A stretch of DNA of 64,000 bases from Papilionanthe hookeriana x Papilionanthe teres (GCA_022702705.1 CM040431.1:32821936-32885935); one strand, 5' to 3'; counted from the first letter of the stretch, positions 1-12,489 are shown. Notes: generated by a model from the sequence alone, not told the origin. Made by a program: numbers and translations.

Positions 1-252
1 AGTTAGGGAATTAAGAGAATAAATTGAACTCAAAACATCAAAAACTAACTGCGCCCAAAATAATCTATAAATTCTAGGAAACAACAATTTCTACCTCAAT
101 TAAAAAAAGTGAAAAATAGAAAAAAAAAAAAAAAGAGATAAAGTAGAAACATACCTCAACTATTCCACAAAAAATGTTAAATAAATTACCCAAATAAAAA
201 AAAAAAATACAAAATCTCAAAAACTCTCTCCTACAAAATATACCCTCACATC

Positions 253-1609
253 CTATAAATTTACTTCCATTGGCCCATCAGCCGCCGCCGGAGCATCGCC
301 GGCAACCAACAAGTCACCTTGCCCCACCTCTACCGCACCCTGTCCTTCTAGCCACCTCTCCATAGGCGCACACTCGCCCTTATGCGTCGTCTTCCAATGC
401 ATCGCTTGACACGCTCGCGAGCAATAGTTCACCGCCCCACAAACCGAACACCGCCGGAACTCATGACGCCGCGTCTCCGGCCGACCACAACCGCCATGTG
501 AACACATCCTCAGCCCTTCTTTCCCTTCATCAGCCGCCGCCGGTCCACCCCTCGTCGCGAACCACTCCACCATGAAACGGTTCGCCGGATGTGCTTCCGG
601 CGTCGGTACGTTGCATCCGAAGTCACTAAGCAGGGAACAACGAGAGAACGTTACAGGTACTCTACCTTTTTTCACAGCAGCGAGTTCTCGGGTGTTCGCT
701 TGGACTAAGAACCGCCTCCCTTCCGCGACGTTTTGCCGCACGCCGTAGCCATCCTGTAAACAGTGTCCGAGCTCGCGAATCGCGTCTATGTGGCCGTGGT
801 AAGCTGCGCGGGCGCACAACGCGACGCCAGCACGGAGATCTTTGTCTTCCTTAGATCCACCACTACCGTTGAATTGAATGATAGAGAGGGAGTGGAGAGC
901 TTCAGGGTGAGACGTCATGGCAGCTTTTGTCAGTAGTGAGGCGCCAAGTCCCCTGTTTTGCAAGCAATAGAAGGAGATCATGCCTAAAGTGTAGCTAGCC
1001 TCAAAATTGCCTGCTTCCGCGCAGCGTTGTAGAAATTGATGGGTTGATTCCGTCCAGTTTTTAGCCTTTACTGCAGTCCCCTTGACAGATAGCTTGGAAA
1101 GAACCATTCTTTGCATCGCTAATTGATTAAATCTCCGGCATCTGCTCATAAAAATCAGATTTTGTTAGAACAGGACTTCAAAATTCGATTTATTCGGGGT
1201 AAAAAAAAAAAAAACATAATCCGGCTTACGTAAGGAAGACGCTGATGAGATCAGCAGGGCAGGCAGCAGAAGCGGAGAGCTTTGAGATGATGAGGAGGAC
1301 GAGGTCGTCCGGTAAACCGTTGAAAAAATCGATTCTTTGCTCCGCCGATCGAGCTCTCTTCCGAGGTTCACCAACATCTCCTTCGTAGCCCCTCTTAGGC
1401 GAAATCTCCGCCGGCGGTGGCTTGGTGTATCTAAGCTCACTTCGTTTGTAGGAATATGAAGAATGCCTCCTCGCCGGCAGACCGTTGCAGTAATCGTTTC
1501 TCTGCTCCGCGGTGCAAGCTCTCTTCCGAGGTTGGTCACCATCTCCGCCATCGAAACCCCTTTTTGCCGGCGGTGGCCGAGGGTAGCAAAGCCCGCTTCG
1601 GGTCTGCAT
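253..1609 (-). CDS. F-box protein with Sel1-like repeats and MYND zinc finger (At1g67340/At5g50450-like), two exons
   Basis: Two exons on the minus strand, 1609-1230 and 1141-253, encode about 422 residues. The 88-bp intron has a CTTAC|GTAAG donor and a GAGCAG|A acceptor. Splicing joins FLT to CRRFN, completing the F-box (about residues 94-146, core LPDDLVLLIISKL). Sel1/HCP-like repeats follow at about 173-276 (GMISFYCLQNRG, GHCLQDGYGV). A MYND zinc finger has ligands C340, C345, C358, C361, C367, C371, H380 and C384. Arabidopsis homologues have the same order; F-box proteins usually give substrate specificity to SCF ubiquitin ligases, but the target is unknown. I chose the ATG at 1609 because the protein then opens MQTRSGLCYP, as family members do, and because a TATA-like box lies 72-80 bp upstream; the ATG at 1723 lies beyond that box. 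It is somewhat longer than its relatives because of an N-terminal duplication. No frame damage is visible, so it is probably functional. Confidence 0.92.
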
Positions 1610-1680
1610 CTTTATCTCTTTTCTCCCCTGTTGTTTGTCCCGAATATGAAGAATGCCTGCTCGAGGAAGACTTTCTCCTG
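1334..1680 (-). repeat. Degenerate tandem duplication inside the F-box gene's first exon
   Basis: Two diverged copies lie head to tail, about 1334-1498 and 1499-1680. Matching anchors are offset by 165 bp at the F-box end (TGCTCCGC at 1338 and 1503) and by 190 bp at the other end (GAATATGAAGAATGCCT at 1452 and 1642). The 25-bp difference is a gap in the inner copy that removes the start-codon region. In the protein, residues 8-45 and 61-100 repeat: YPRPPPAKRGF / YTKPPPAEISPKRGY, PRKRACTAEQR / PRKRARSAEQR, and DYCNGLP / DFFNGLP. The duplication therefore includes 5' UTR sequence and the first residues of the F-box. Confidence 0.85.
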
Positions 1681-1689
1681 GTTTAAATA
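1681..1689 (-). promoter_or_regulatory. TATA-like box of the F-box gene
   Basis: The minus strand reads TATTTAAAC here, 72-80 bp upstream of the ATG at 1609. A transcription start about 30 bp downstream would leave a short 5' UTR. This placement favours the 1609 start over the in-frame ATG at 1723. The call rests on motif and spacing only. Confidence 0.4.
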
Positions 1690-1723
1690 CTGGAACTAAG
1701 AGGGGATAAAAGCAACGAGGCAT

Positions 1724-2797
1724 TTTTTCGGCAAACAGACCCTTCTACCCTTGCAGGGTTATTACAGCGAAATCCCCGGTCAAATCTCGCTGACTGGACA
1801 AACGGTTGCTTTCCCGAACGGAAATTTTCATATTGTTCACGCCTTGCTGTTGGACCTATAAGGATTTAATAAAGGAAATTTGTTAGTTAGCGGTAACTAC
1901 ATAATTTAAGCGACAATTTTAAGTTTTGAATAATACGTGCGTATAAAAATTGGAAGGATTTACATACATACCACCTCACGCTTGTTAAAAGCACTGATCT
2001 CTCAAAAGTATGGGAGGATTTACATACATACATACCAACCGTAGAGGTGATGAATCAGATCACGATCAATACTTTTTGAGGAGTTTGAAGTCGGGATTCG
2101 TGGCATACAAAAACATTCAAACTCACCGAACTAACCTGCCGGGTTGACGGAGTATGTATATTAAGTAACGAAGTATTAGAAGTGTGATGTCGGAGAGAAT
2201 TGGATGGTATGCATTTAATAATAATATTTTGGGTGTTAAAAATGGACAATAATAAGAATTTGGTGATATATATGTAAATCCCATAAAATTTGTTGGAGAC
2301 CTTAAAAATGAACCAAGTCAGTCTAAGATTAGTTGAAGGGATTGTAATCCAGATTGCATTTGGAGAAGAATGAATGAATAATTTAGAGGAAGCTTGGTTT
2401 CAGTGATAATCTTTTCTATTATGTATGATTTTCCGATGGTTTGATTTGTACGTAGGACACGTGCAATTCTGCATGTCCATTTTTGTGTTGACTTATCAAA
2501 GTTGACATTGGGATTGCAATTATCTAATCTGACCAAAAACTTTTCAGGCAATGCATTAATCTCGACGGCACGAAGAAGAAGAGTTAAATTAACAAACCAT
2601 TTTACTTGATAAAAAACACACAAATTTGTAAAATAGGATTCATAAAATAGCCCCAATTCTGATGAATGAAGACTTTTAAGTGCATGAATCTATTCGAGGC
2701 GAACCAGATTGGTTCGGGTTGGTTTCTCAAGTAGGGAGGCATGCTGAATCTATTTTATAGAACTTTTTCTTTTTTGTGGAATAATGATGGCTACGTT

Positions 2798-2843
<46 letters not shown>

Positions 2844-5130
2844 ATATTACATATTACAGTGAAGATCTCATACAGAAGAGAAGAATTGAAGTAGAAGCTA
2901 TAGAAATTTAAACAAACAACTATAAAACGAAACAAAAAAAATGTTATAAACTGATAAAAATGATAAAAAGGAACTATCCATAAAACACCAAACGAGGACT
3001 ACGAAAAATACAATAATTTCAATGAGAAATTACTCCTTTTAAGACTAAAAAACTAGTCAAAAAATGCAAAAAAATAATTAATGTTTGGCATACCTGAAAA
3101 GTACAATTCAAGAATACCAGAACAGGCATTAATTGAGCACAAATCAACAAGCAAAAGACTGTTCCTCTAAACATAACAATAATAACAAAGCAATTGTGTA
3201 GTACCTTTAATTAAAATACCTCACTCGTTAAAGGATCACTAATATTGATAACTGGCTGATCCCATTGCTTGTGTTGTTGTTTCAACATAGCTCTGCAAAA
3301 GCATGCCATAAAATTAATATTGAGGAGTATTCCACCTAACATGCTTAACGATGGAAGAAAATCAACGAGCATGAAGTGACTCCTAATCAAAGAATTAAGA
3401 GTAGCAAGACAAAAAAAATTGGAACCTAAGAGTGTTTATCCATGTTCAATAGATAAGAAGATAAAATATGTCAATGGAGATGCACATTCAAATTCCAAAA
3501 CGATCAACAGAGCAGCAACAGTGTGGAAAAATAACACAACCTGCAAGGCATTCAGTTCGACCTCCAAAAAACATGAATGATTTTCGATATTGTATGAAAA
3601 ATTATGACATCATTATATGATATTTGCAACTAAAAAAAAAAGACATGAATTATAGTGCATCAATCCATCAAAAGCTAAAAATACTTCAATTTCATCAAAT
3701 TGTTGACTACAACTACTAAAAAACTAAATAGAAATAGACAACTAAACCCCATAAGCAAATATACACCAAGAAATATTTTCTAAAGTAGAACAAAGTTGTT
3801 GTGATGCATAATGAGGAAAGAACCAATCCCAACCAAAAAAGTTATCCAATAAAACATTTACAGGTAATTGATATGGGAAGAGATATTATGTTTATACTTT
3901 TGTGTTTTGCTCTTCCTTCTAATAGCTAAGCATATTTTATTGAGAATTATTCTCTGCATTTATATCTCTTTCTAAAAATTATGTCCTAAAAAAAATGAGT
4001 GGCAATGTCTAGCCTAACTCGAAAATTTGTTATCATGCAATCCAATCTTTGTTTGAAACCATTATTAATAGAAGCCATCAGCCACAAAAGAACATCTCAA
4101 AGAGCTTATGTCAAATTATATTTATAGATTGATAAAATTGTTGAAAATTGGCTTGCGACTAATAATTTCAATCACAAAAATATCTATAGAGAAACTTGTT
4201 GCAAATAATGATCTCAAGCGATCTTCTTCCAATTACTTGCAAGATCACCAAGATGAGAATAAAAAAGAGAAAAAATTCTTATCTATGTTTACACTTGCAA
4301 AAATATATAAATCTCAGAGTTTGCATCATCACAACAACCATTTTACATAATGTAACAAACATTTTAGCTTTATCATAAAACACAAACGCTAGAGGAAAAG
4401 GCCAAAGAAGAGATTAATTAACAATTAATTTTAAGAGTTTCAGCGTATCGAGTAAATATATAATATAGGATTGATTTGATCTCTGAATTTTGAATTCTTT
4501 TATGGACAAAATTAAAGGCGACCCACTCTAACATTATTTTCTAAATGATACTAAAATAAATTGGAAATATAGTGCCGTAATGCTTGAATTCTTCTAATCG
4601 AGAAGCTCTAAACTAATTAAGCTGGAAATATGTCTTTGATTAGTTTTATTCTACAATTAGTTTTGCTAGTGGTTATCAGATAGGACAATTCAAAGAAAAC
4701 TACACCAAACTGCTTCCAATATAATTAAACCAACTTGGCGGGGACTGATTTAATTACTGCTTATTTTGTAAGATTGACATATAAATACACTAATAGGGAG
4801 TGTAAACCAGTGGATTGTTCGTTAAGCTTGTAATATGACATTGTGAGGAAGTTGCTAATTTGATGTTTTGATATTCATTCTCTTCAAAATTCTTTTTATT
4901 TTTATTTTTTAGAAAATTGAGAACCTCGCACTTTTTTAATTTATTCCATAGAAACAAATCAAATTACAAAAGTCAAAGAAATTAACTTTACAAAGAATCA
5001 CAGCCAATCAACCTATTGATCGGCAAAAACAACAAAAAAATAAAAATAAATAAAGAATACCTGAAGTCCAACACAAACAAAAAAGTCATACAATGACAAA
5101 TAAAATAAAGCAAAGTGCATAATACTTTGG
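1724..5130. other. Intergenic, AT-rich, no recognised gene
   Basis: This holds the distal promoter side of the F-box gene and then AT-rich sequence. At 1955-2040 a GGATTTACATACATACCA-type phrase occurs twice. A 112-codon minus-strand frame at 2318-2656 resembles nothing I recognise. Minus-strand 3292-3220 has an exon-like look (TTTTGCAG acceptor, GAG|GTATTT donor), but I cannot name a product or chain it to other exons with confidence. Confidence 0.6.
2801..2840. repeat. (TA)n microsatellite
   Basis: About 20 uninterrupted TA units. Confidence 0.95.
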
Positions 5131-5137
5131 GCTGTCA

Positions 5138-5700
5138 AAAAAGCTCGTTGTTCACGAATAATTCGTGTTCGGTTCGTCGAGGAGTTTGGGTTCGATTCGT
5201 TCGATAAGTAAACGAGACGAACACGAACAATTTTTTTTCGTTCGGTTAGTTAAACGAACCAAACACAAATAGTGATGTGTTCATTCGTGTTCGAATCGTT
5301 ATTGTTCGAAATATAAAATAATTTAAAATAATTATATATATAAAAATTTATGATATTTTAAAAAATTAAATTTTATAAATTATAATATATAATAAATTAA
5401 TAATAATAATATATTAATATACTATATTAGTAATGTAATAATAAATATATTTTATATTTATATAATATAGGTTATATAATTAATATAATATATTATTTAT
5501 ATATATTAATATTAGGGCTGTCAAACTAGCTCGTCGTTCACGAACAGCTCGTGTTCGGCTAGTTTTCGGCTCGTGTTCGTTAAGAAACGAACACGAACAG
5601 TGACTTCACGAATAATTTCAAACACGAACTTATTTCAAACAAACTAAATTTCAAATGAACCGAACACGAACACGAATATTTTTCTCCAAGTTATATATAT
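5138..5700. mobile_element. Two hAT-like MITE ends rich in GTTCG/CGAAC
   Basis: Two copies of GGGCTGTCAAA followed by AGCTCGT..GTTCACGAA start at about 5138 and 5516. Each continues with alternating GTGTTCG and CGAACAC motifs, and AT-rich DNA separates them. This look (short GGGCTGTCAAA-type terminus, internally self-complementary CGAAC/GTTCG) is typical of non-autonomous hAT-like elements in plants. Exact ends and target duplications could not be fixed. A short (TA)n tract lies at 5690-5710. Confidence 0.5.
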
Positions 5701-6181
5701 ATATATATTTTTTTAAAGTGTATATGATATAGAGGAAAGAGAGCACATAAAACTAGATGTGAATATTTTTATCAAAAATTTCAACTTGATTTGTCTCAAA
5801 TCTCTTGAATCTATTTTGATAAGAGAATAAAGTATAAATAGGTAATATTTTACTTATGTTAAAATAAATCTAATATCATTAAGACCCATTTTGAATACAT
5901 ATTAGTTGAAAGTTTTCTTACAAAAATTTTCTAAAAAATTATTGATGATATGGTTCAAAAAATTTAATGTTAAATTAAATTTAATATCATTGTGGCTCGT
6001 GTTGAATATCTTTTTATCAGAAAAAATATTACCCTCTCATATAAGTAAAAAATTGATGGAGGAAAACAACCTGGGAAAAGGCAAAGCAATGAAGTGCAAA
6101 TTAATATTTCAAGAGGGATAAAACTAATCTTTCAGAAGAGGTAAAAGATCAAATGTCCCTCTCATATAAATAAAAATCTGC

Positions 6182-6183
<2 letters not shown>

Positions 6184-6254
<71 letters not shown>
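6184..6254. repeat. (AT)n microsatellite, about 70 bp
   Basis: Uninterrupted AT dinucleotides; flanking DNA is AT-rich and non-coding. Confidence 0.95.
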
Positions 6255-6255
<1 letters not shown>

Positions 6256-6548
6256 TTGTCATCCTCCCATTGATCTTTCAAAATGGACGAGTAGCATTGA
6301 TGCTATTCAGAGAAGTTTTTTTCTTTTATGATTATCAAATTAGATGCATGAAGGCTTTGATTTAGATGGGAATGTTTAGTCAAGTGTTCTTCTTTTTATT
6401 ATTCTTATGATTTTCGAATAATTTATTTATAAATAACCTGTAACAACTAAAAGAATAATGTTTATAAAAATAATAGTTTTTGTATTGATGAGGCACAAAT
6501 TTTAACGCAATGTTCGAATTAAAATTTTCAAAAATTTAAATTTAAAAG

Positions 6549-6680
6549 GGGCATTTACATTGTTAGCACTCAATTCTTATGAAGTTATATACCAAAATCT
6601 TGATTTTTACATGCATAGCACCCAAATCTTTCATATCACATCAAAAATAGCATTAATTATTTTTTTTTAACGGTGAAATC
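6549..6680 (+). repeat. Dispersed repeat of the GGGGCATTTACAT family
   Basis: Begins GGGGCATTTACATTGTTAGC and contains ATGCATAGCACCCAAATCTTTCAT. The same phrase order (GGGGCATTTA.ATA, then a second 'lists-of-CACCC-AAATCTTT' phrase, then AAAATGTGAAAT-like text) recurs at 11145, 18106, 43165 and 45205. It is probably a MITE or other short non-autonomous element; its class is unknown. Confidence 0.5.
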
Positions 6681-7192
6681 CACCTTTCATACATAGGTAA
6701 AGCGCCATGCCCGTAATATGAATGTTTGTGAGATAGTAAATCCATGAGATTTGAGGGCACATATTTAAATTTCCCATTTTAAAATCATTTGGACTCTGAT
6801 ATTAATAAATTTATAGCCAATTTAGATGTTTCAATGAGAAGAATTAAAAGATAGAAGTAATCAAATGGGACTCCAAATGATCCCAAATAAATGTTTTGAA
6901 GTATATTTGCAATTTTAGAGATATTAATTGGAACATCAAATGATCTTCGAATGTTACATGCTTATAATCTAACCTAGTGCCACGCCAAAATAAATTTAAT
7001 GAACATTATAACATTATTAAGGCACTAATACATTGAAGGCGTATCAATGAGATTTACATCAAGCCATTAAATAGGGTATTCCAAGAACTTGTTAGAAATA
7101 ACCAAAATACCACACTAGAAATAGAGACAAACTTTCATCGTATATATGAAGGGGTTTGGAAGAAAGAAGAGTGAGAGGGAGAGAGGCTGAGG

Positions 7193-7195
<3 letters not shown>

Positions 7196-7241
<46 letters not shown>
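7196..7241. repeat. (GA)n microsatellite
   Basis: About 23 GA units in a broader purine-rich stretch starting near 7150. Confidence 0.95.
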
Positions 7242-7245
<4 letters not shown>

Positions 7246-7289
7246 TGTGCACTTAGATATTTAGATAATTTTAGAGACCTATCAATCAA

Positions 7290-8060
7290 TTAATGTTGCT
7301 CAAATAACACATTGAACCACCATCAAACAATTGTTGTCCGCCACCAAACCCAAGTAGCGGGCTACCATCGCCTAACTAAAGTCATCAACCCATAGTTGTC
7401 ATTGAACTGCCACCACTTGATCAACACCTTTAGACCGCAACTAGACCCTCACTATTGGACTACTTTCATTGTGATCACTATTGTTCTTGATTACCTCAAA
7501 CTTTCATTGCCTAACTGCTATTGATCAACAAACATAATCAGACCACCACCCTCTTGTTAATCGCCACTTGATAATCATTTTTGTACCACTGCTATCATAT
7601 TGTCTTTATTTGATTTGCATCCTTGAATAAATGCCACCTAGCCACCATTTTCGGACTACTACTGGTAGTTAATAAATATTAGATCATCACCACTCTTCTT
7701 TTAATGTTGATGATACCATCAATGGTCGTCACTTAACAACAATTGCATGATCGTCATGGCTCATCCATTGCCACTCATTTATCATTAGTTGATCGTTGTC
7801 ACCAAAAATATGATCCCATCGTCATCACTCAACTACAATTCTTTAACCATGATTTTGAACCAATCTATCTTCGATATTTAAGTTGTTATCATTTGATTGT
7901 CTTCTCTTGACCATTTTCGCCTGACTATATTGATGTCCAAAGACTTTACCACCAACTATGGCATATAAGATTGTGGCATATTTTCAACGCCCAACATCAT
8001 CTATAAGACTAATACTCCTCATTGATGTATGTCATTGCATATAGGTCTAATGCAAGTTGT
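7290..8060 (+). repeat. Degenerate CCACC / ATCGCC / TGATCA array
   Basis: About 770 bp of short degenerate words (CCACCA, CATCGCC, TTGATCA, CACTTGATCA) with no fixed period and no open frame. The same kind of text occurs on the opposite strand inside the two LTR-like copies at 30156 and 45468, in the stretch between their TATA box and U5. This may be a third, much older fragment of that family in the other orientation. Confidence 0.45.
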
Positions 8061-11000
8061 CGACACCAATATTGATGTTTTCTTACTTCATCGTGTGTTG
8101 TCCCCAACAAAGCAATCACATCTTATCAAAATAAAATCAATATATACTATCAACGTTAAATAACTCCAATTGTTGAGACTAAAATTAATATTTTTTATGG
8201 ATTTCATAGCATTCATTCTTCTCTCATAAAATGAGATTGGTCGAACACTATGCAAATGATTTCTTAAAGACAACTCCAACACCTCTAGACTCTTTCAACT
8301 TACATCACAAAATTCGTAGTTAACAGTTTATGTATGTCATATTGTGTCAACATCTTTTCTAATTATGAAGAAGGAACCCATTTGTAATTGAAGATAAATG
8401 CTAATGTGATTATTTGAACATAGCAAAATTTTACTTGTATTTCTTAATTTTTTTATATAAAAGTATACAGTATCCTGTATATTTTTTTATTTTTCATTTA
8501 TGTGATGGATCCTCATGCAATATTATAATATCAAATAATTTGTTTCCATTGTCCTAAATACTCCAACATACAATAATAATATAAAAATGCATAAAAGGCC
8601 AGGGATTAAGAATCAAATCATAATCTTTCTTGTGTAACTCTCCGACTTGAATTCAATTGATAATGTTGGAAATTAGGCTTCATTTGAAGTTGCTTTCTCG
8701 TTCAACAAAATTCTTTTGAAATATATATTAGAGGAGCGGAGAAGGTCCTCTGTGGTCCAAAATAGTGAAAAATTATCGTTCTTGCGATCAACTTTGGATG
8801 ATGCTCGACAGACATTGCTTCACTAAATGAGAACTTGTACAAGCATTGTCGTTCACTACAACGCAATAGATATTTAGTGTCTTCTCAAACAAACGAAGCC
8901 TTAGAGTTTTCTTGTACTAGACAAGCAGCTTGGAGTGTGATTGGCTGCGCCAATCTTACTTCACAAAAAATATGAAAAAAATTAATTCAGAGTTGATGAA
9001 TTTTCGCGTCCTTTCGTCGAGGATGCAATCGTCTGAGTTTCTAAAATTTCTTTGCCCTCATAGAATAGCCATTGCGATTAAAGTGATAATAAATGATCTG
9101 TTTAATGACGTGTTAATTCATTCATTTTTATTGATCTGGATAAGTCTAATTAGAAAGTGTGGATCATGGGGTCAATCTTATTGGTGCGGTTCTGAATATT
9201 CAAAAGAAGATTGGTCAGAAATATAACTTAATCTGGATGTCAGTCCAGGTGGCGTGCTGGGGCGGAGGGGAATTGCACCTCACATGGGGCCATGTGGCCT
9301 TGTTTTTCAAATCAAGTGATTGATTAATAAATTTTCTTGGTGGAGTTTATTCCAAAAATAATGTAAACAAACATAACAACTTTGAAATTTTGTGTATAAG
9401 TTTTGTTGGATAAATTTGAAGTCGCATAAATAAATTTCCCAATTTTTACATAGTTGGTAGATAAAGATAATGCACATTTGTAATAATTTTGATTGAGTGA
9501 TGATTGCACAAACTTAATAAGTGTTGAGAAGTAGGGAGAGAACTAGAGAATTGTGTTAAGAGTAAGAATTTGGAAATGATCTTTGATCTCAAATGAATGA
9601 TATAAATTAGAAAAACTTTTAATGCAATGAAAGAAAACGCTCTAAATCAATGTCAATAATAGAGATATGGAAGCATTCGGCAACTATGAATCCTCTCTTG
9701 ATGTGTTCATAGAATAGTAGTCATCTCTATGGACTCACATTCACTCATATATACGAAGGAATATTTCTCCTTCGCGCATCTCAACAGTGGACTTGTGTGT
9801 AAACACGCATAATATTTCTGCAATATACACATTATCAATCACTAAGTTAGATTAGATTGTAACTGATTCAGATAATCTCGTCTCAATGAAATTGTATATA
9901 GTACATGCAAACTTCATCTCATCTCATATGTTAGCAGAAGAAAATAAGGAGATAAAGTGAGAAGACGATGAGACATACTCCAAATTTTGAGGCATTTCAA
10001 AATCAGTGATATTATGAATAGTTGCAAAGCTTGTTCTTTGGAAAATGTAACAAATAAGAATTGAGTGCGTTTCACGAAAGGATAGATTTTATATTCTATA
10101 TTAAAGCTATGTGCAATCAAGTGTAAGAATTAATATTCAAAACCATATTCTCAAATTCACCTTTGCAAATCCATAAGAATATTCAACTCATTCCAATCCA
10201 ATGTGATTGCACTTAGGTCTCATTCGACTGTATTTGAGAAAGAAAATCTATTTTAAAAAATGATTTATTTTTGCTCACTTCTATAAGATATAAAATTCAT
10301 TTGAGACTTGCTAAGAATTTTTAAATTTTAAAATCAATTTTAATTTTAGTTATTAATAAATTTATTATTTTTTTGACTTATTCTTAAATTCCACCAACTA
10401 AATAAGGTCTTAAGAATATATAGTCTATTCTGAAGAAAGAAAAAAAAAAGTTTAATGTTCATATTCTAGATCACTTTTATTTTTTATTTCTATTTTATGT
10501 TTTTATTTTAATTCATTTTTATTTTGAATTGAAATAAAATAACTTATAATTTTGAAACAAGTCAATTTATTTTAAAATATGCAAAATAATTTAAAATAAA
10601 TGTAAAATTTTAAAAAATTAAATAAATTGAACGGCTCTTTGGTTGCATTTGGACATTTAACAAAATTATATTTTGATTAAGCGTATTTTGCAAATCTGAT
10701 CTAGCTAAGTGTGACGGTTGCTTGAAAGTTATGATTTAATTAAATTTGTAATAACTATTATAATTTTTTTAATATAATTTCTTCTACAGTAAATTTAGAG
10801 TTGCTTCTTCAAATGGTTGCATTGAACAAAACCCTTAATCTCACTAAATTGTTATTTGTTTATTTATTTATTTCTCAAAATTTGATTACCATGAATTTAC
10901 TTTTGGAGCTGATGCCCGCAATATGAATGGTTGAGGGAGGAGGGGATGGACGGATAAGATATGGGTGACGTGGATAAATAAGTTAGTTGGGCGGTCACTA

Positions 11001-11140
11001 TGTGATGCCAAGTATCTCCCCTTGGGGGGTAGCGTGTTATGATTGGAGAAAATGATAAGATATAGGAATAATAACTCATTTTGACTTGTTAAGCGTTTCT
11101 CGATTTATTTAATAGCTAATTAAATTTTGAGCAATATTTT
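8061..11140. other. Intergenic, no recognised gene
   Basis: AT-rich DNA. A 98-codon plus-strand frame at 8930-9226 and a slightly GC-richer patch at 9230-9300 match nothing I recognise. No splice-site chain, TIR or LTR signature was seen. Confidence 0.6.
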
Positions 11141-11144
11141 ATTG

Positions 11145-11360
11145 GGGGCATTTATATACGTACCACCCAATCTTTTGTATTTATATGTCAAAAATCCTAA
11201 ATTTTATTTTTTGCATTTATACCACCCAAATCTTTTCTATCTCATAAACATATCACCGTTTTTACTCTTAAAATGTGAAATGCCTTTTTATTTTTATGTC
11301 TAGGAAAGGTGACAAGTATTGAAAAAATTAAAGTTTATATAGATATGTAAATTCCATTGG
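11145..11360 (+). repeat. Dispersed repeat of the GGGGCATTTACAT family
   Basis: Starts GGGGGCATTTATATACGTACC, has two CACCCAA.TCTTT phrases and closes near ATAGATATGTAAATTCC. The closing text resembles the inverted start, which hints at terminal inverted repeats. It is followed by a short alternating GTGTGCGCGCGCACGCG stretch. Confidence 0.5.
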
Positions 11361-11393
11361 AATATGTACGTGTGTGTGCGCGCGCACGCGTGC

Positions 11394-11712
11394 TGTCACG
11401 TCCCAAAAGAGCTCTTAAGAGTGGTGGGTAAACCATGACTTAAATATTGCTCTTCGGCCTTACACCTAGCCGATGTGGGACTTTTTGTCCGTGACATTCT
11501 CCTCACCCAATCACGTGACGCCCTCATCATGGATCAGCTCCACCGAGGGTCCCACTGGACCATGGAGATTCCACACACCCGACAGATGGTATCGTGCTCT
11601 GATACCACTTGTCACGTCCCAAAAGAGCTCTTAAGAGAGGTGGGCAGTCAAGGACTTAAATACTGCTCTTTGGTCTTACACCTAGCCGATGTGAGGTTTT
11701 TTGTCCTTGACA
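11394..11712 (-). mobile_element. Complete 319-bp TRIM retrotransposon
   Basis: Two direct 103-bp LTRs (11394-11496 and 11610-11712) share the AGAGCTCTTAAGAG core and an ATCGGCTAGGTGTAAG block on the minus strand. Both begin TGTC and end GACA on that strand. Just inside the 5' LTR the minus strand reads TGGTATCAGAGC (11607-11596), complementary to the 3' end of plant initiator tRNA-Met. Next to the 3' LTR lies a purine-rich GGGTGAGGAGAA tract. GTGC flanks both sides (11390-11393, 11713-11716), a 4-bp candidate target duplication. The 113-bp interior has no coding capacity, so the element must have been mobilised in trans. Confidence 0.88.
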
Positions 11713-11886
11713 GTGCGCTGCAAAACTTGATATGTTATTTGGCGGGTTCTTTGTAAGTCCTCTCAAGTCACGGTCGATCCCCCGTAGCATGGGTTCCTCG
11801 AATGTATAGGCATATGACATTAGACCTCCATCATATGGCTGCAGCGCATAAGAAATAGATATTTGGGCCTCTCCCAAATACCGATT

Positions 11887-11888
<2 letters not shown>

Positions 11889-11945
<57 letters not shown>
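11889..11945. repeat. (AT)n microsatellite
   Basis: About 28 uninterrupted AT units. Confidence 0.95.
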
Positions 11946-11946
<1 letters not shown>

Positions 11947-11949
11947 ATA

Positions 11950-12489
11950 AAATCTTATTTTTTATTATTATTTTCTTTTCCATAACTTTTGACCGGTGAT
12001 CATAAATAGTGGAGATATGACTAAGCAATGCAGACAAGTCCGTCCAAAAGCCGCCGGCATGGATTACAATTTTAGAAGTGACAGCTGCAAAGCCAAAGAT
12101 TGGTCGGATATCTCAGTAGTTGCAAAGCTGCCTTCAAATTGCCTCTGTCTATATATAGATGGATGGAAGAGATGGAAGCCCTTAAATATCCCGTTGAGCC
12201 AATATTATGCGTATGAATGTAAAAGAATGAATCAATAAATTGAGTTGCAAATTGGCCCCACATCGGCACTTGCCTTGTCAAGCAGGTAGGCCAAATCAAT
12301 TGATTGGCATAACGAACAATCAGTTTGATTTGAAATCCTACCTCCAGTGGTTGGTCTCTCGGAAGCGAGTCATTCGGTCGCCTTGCATAATATTGTCTTG
12401 CGGAATCTTCAATTTTGATCAAAGCTTAATTATGGATGGAAAACCCTTATTTGTAGGGGTTTGCATTTGGTTGCTAAGATGAATTTATT
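11950..12489. other. Unassigned, moderately GC stretch
   Basis: Non-repetitive-looking DNA with a TCTATATATAGA palindromic TATA-like word near 12148. Short frames exist on both strands but none resembles a known protein. Nothing else is seen. Confidence 0.5.

Noticed and set aside
1165..1551. 128-codon minus-strand frame overlapping exon 1 of the F-box gene
   Set aside because: Shadow frame; it also shows the internal duplication, but the other frame holds the F-box and the conserved start.
7092..7289. 65-codon minus-strand frame with Leu-Ser runs
   Set aside because: Translation of the (GA)n microsatellite on the other strand.
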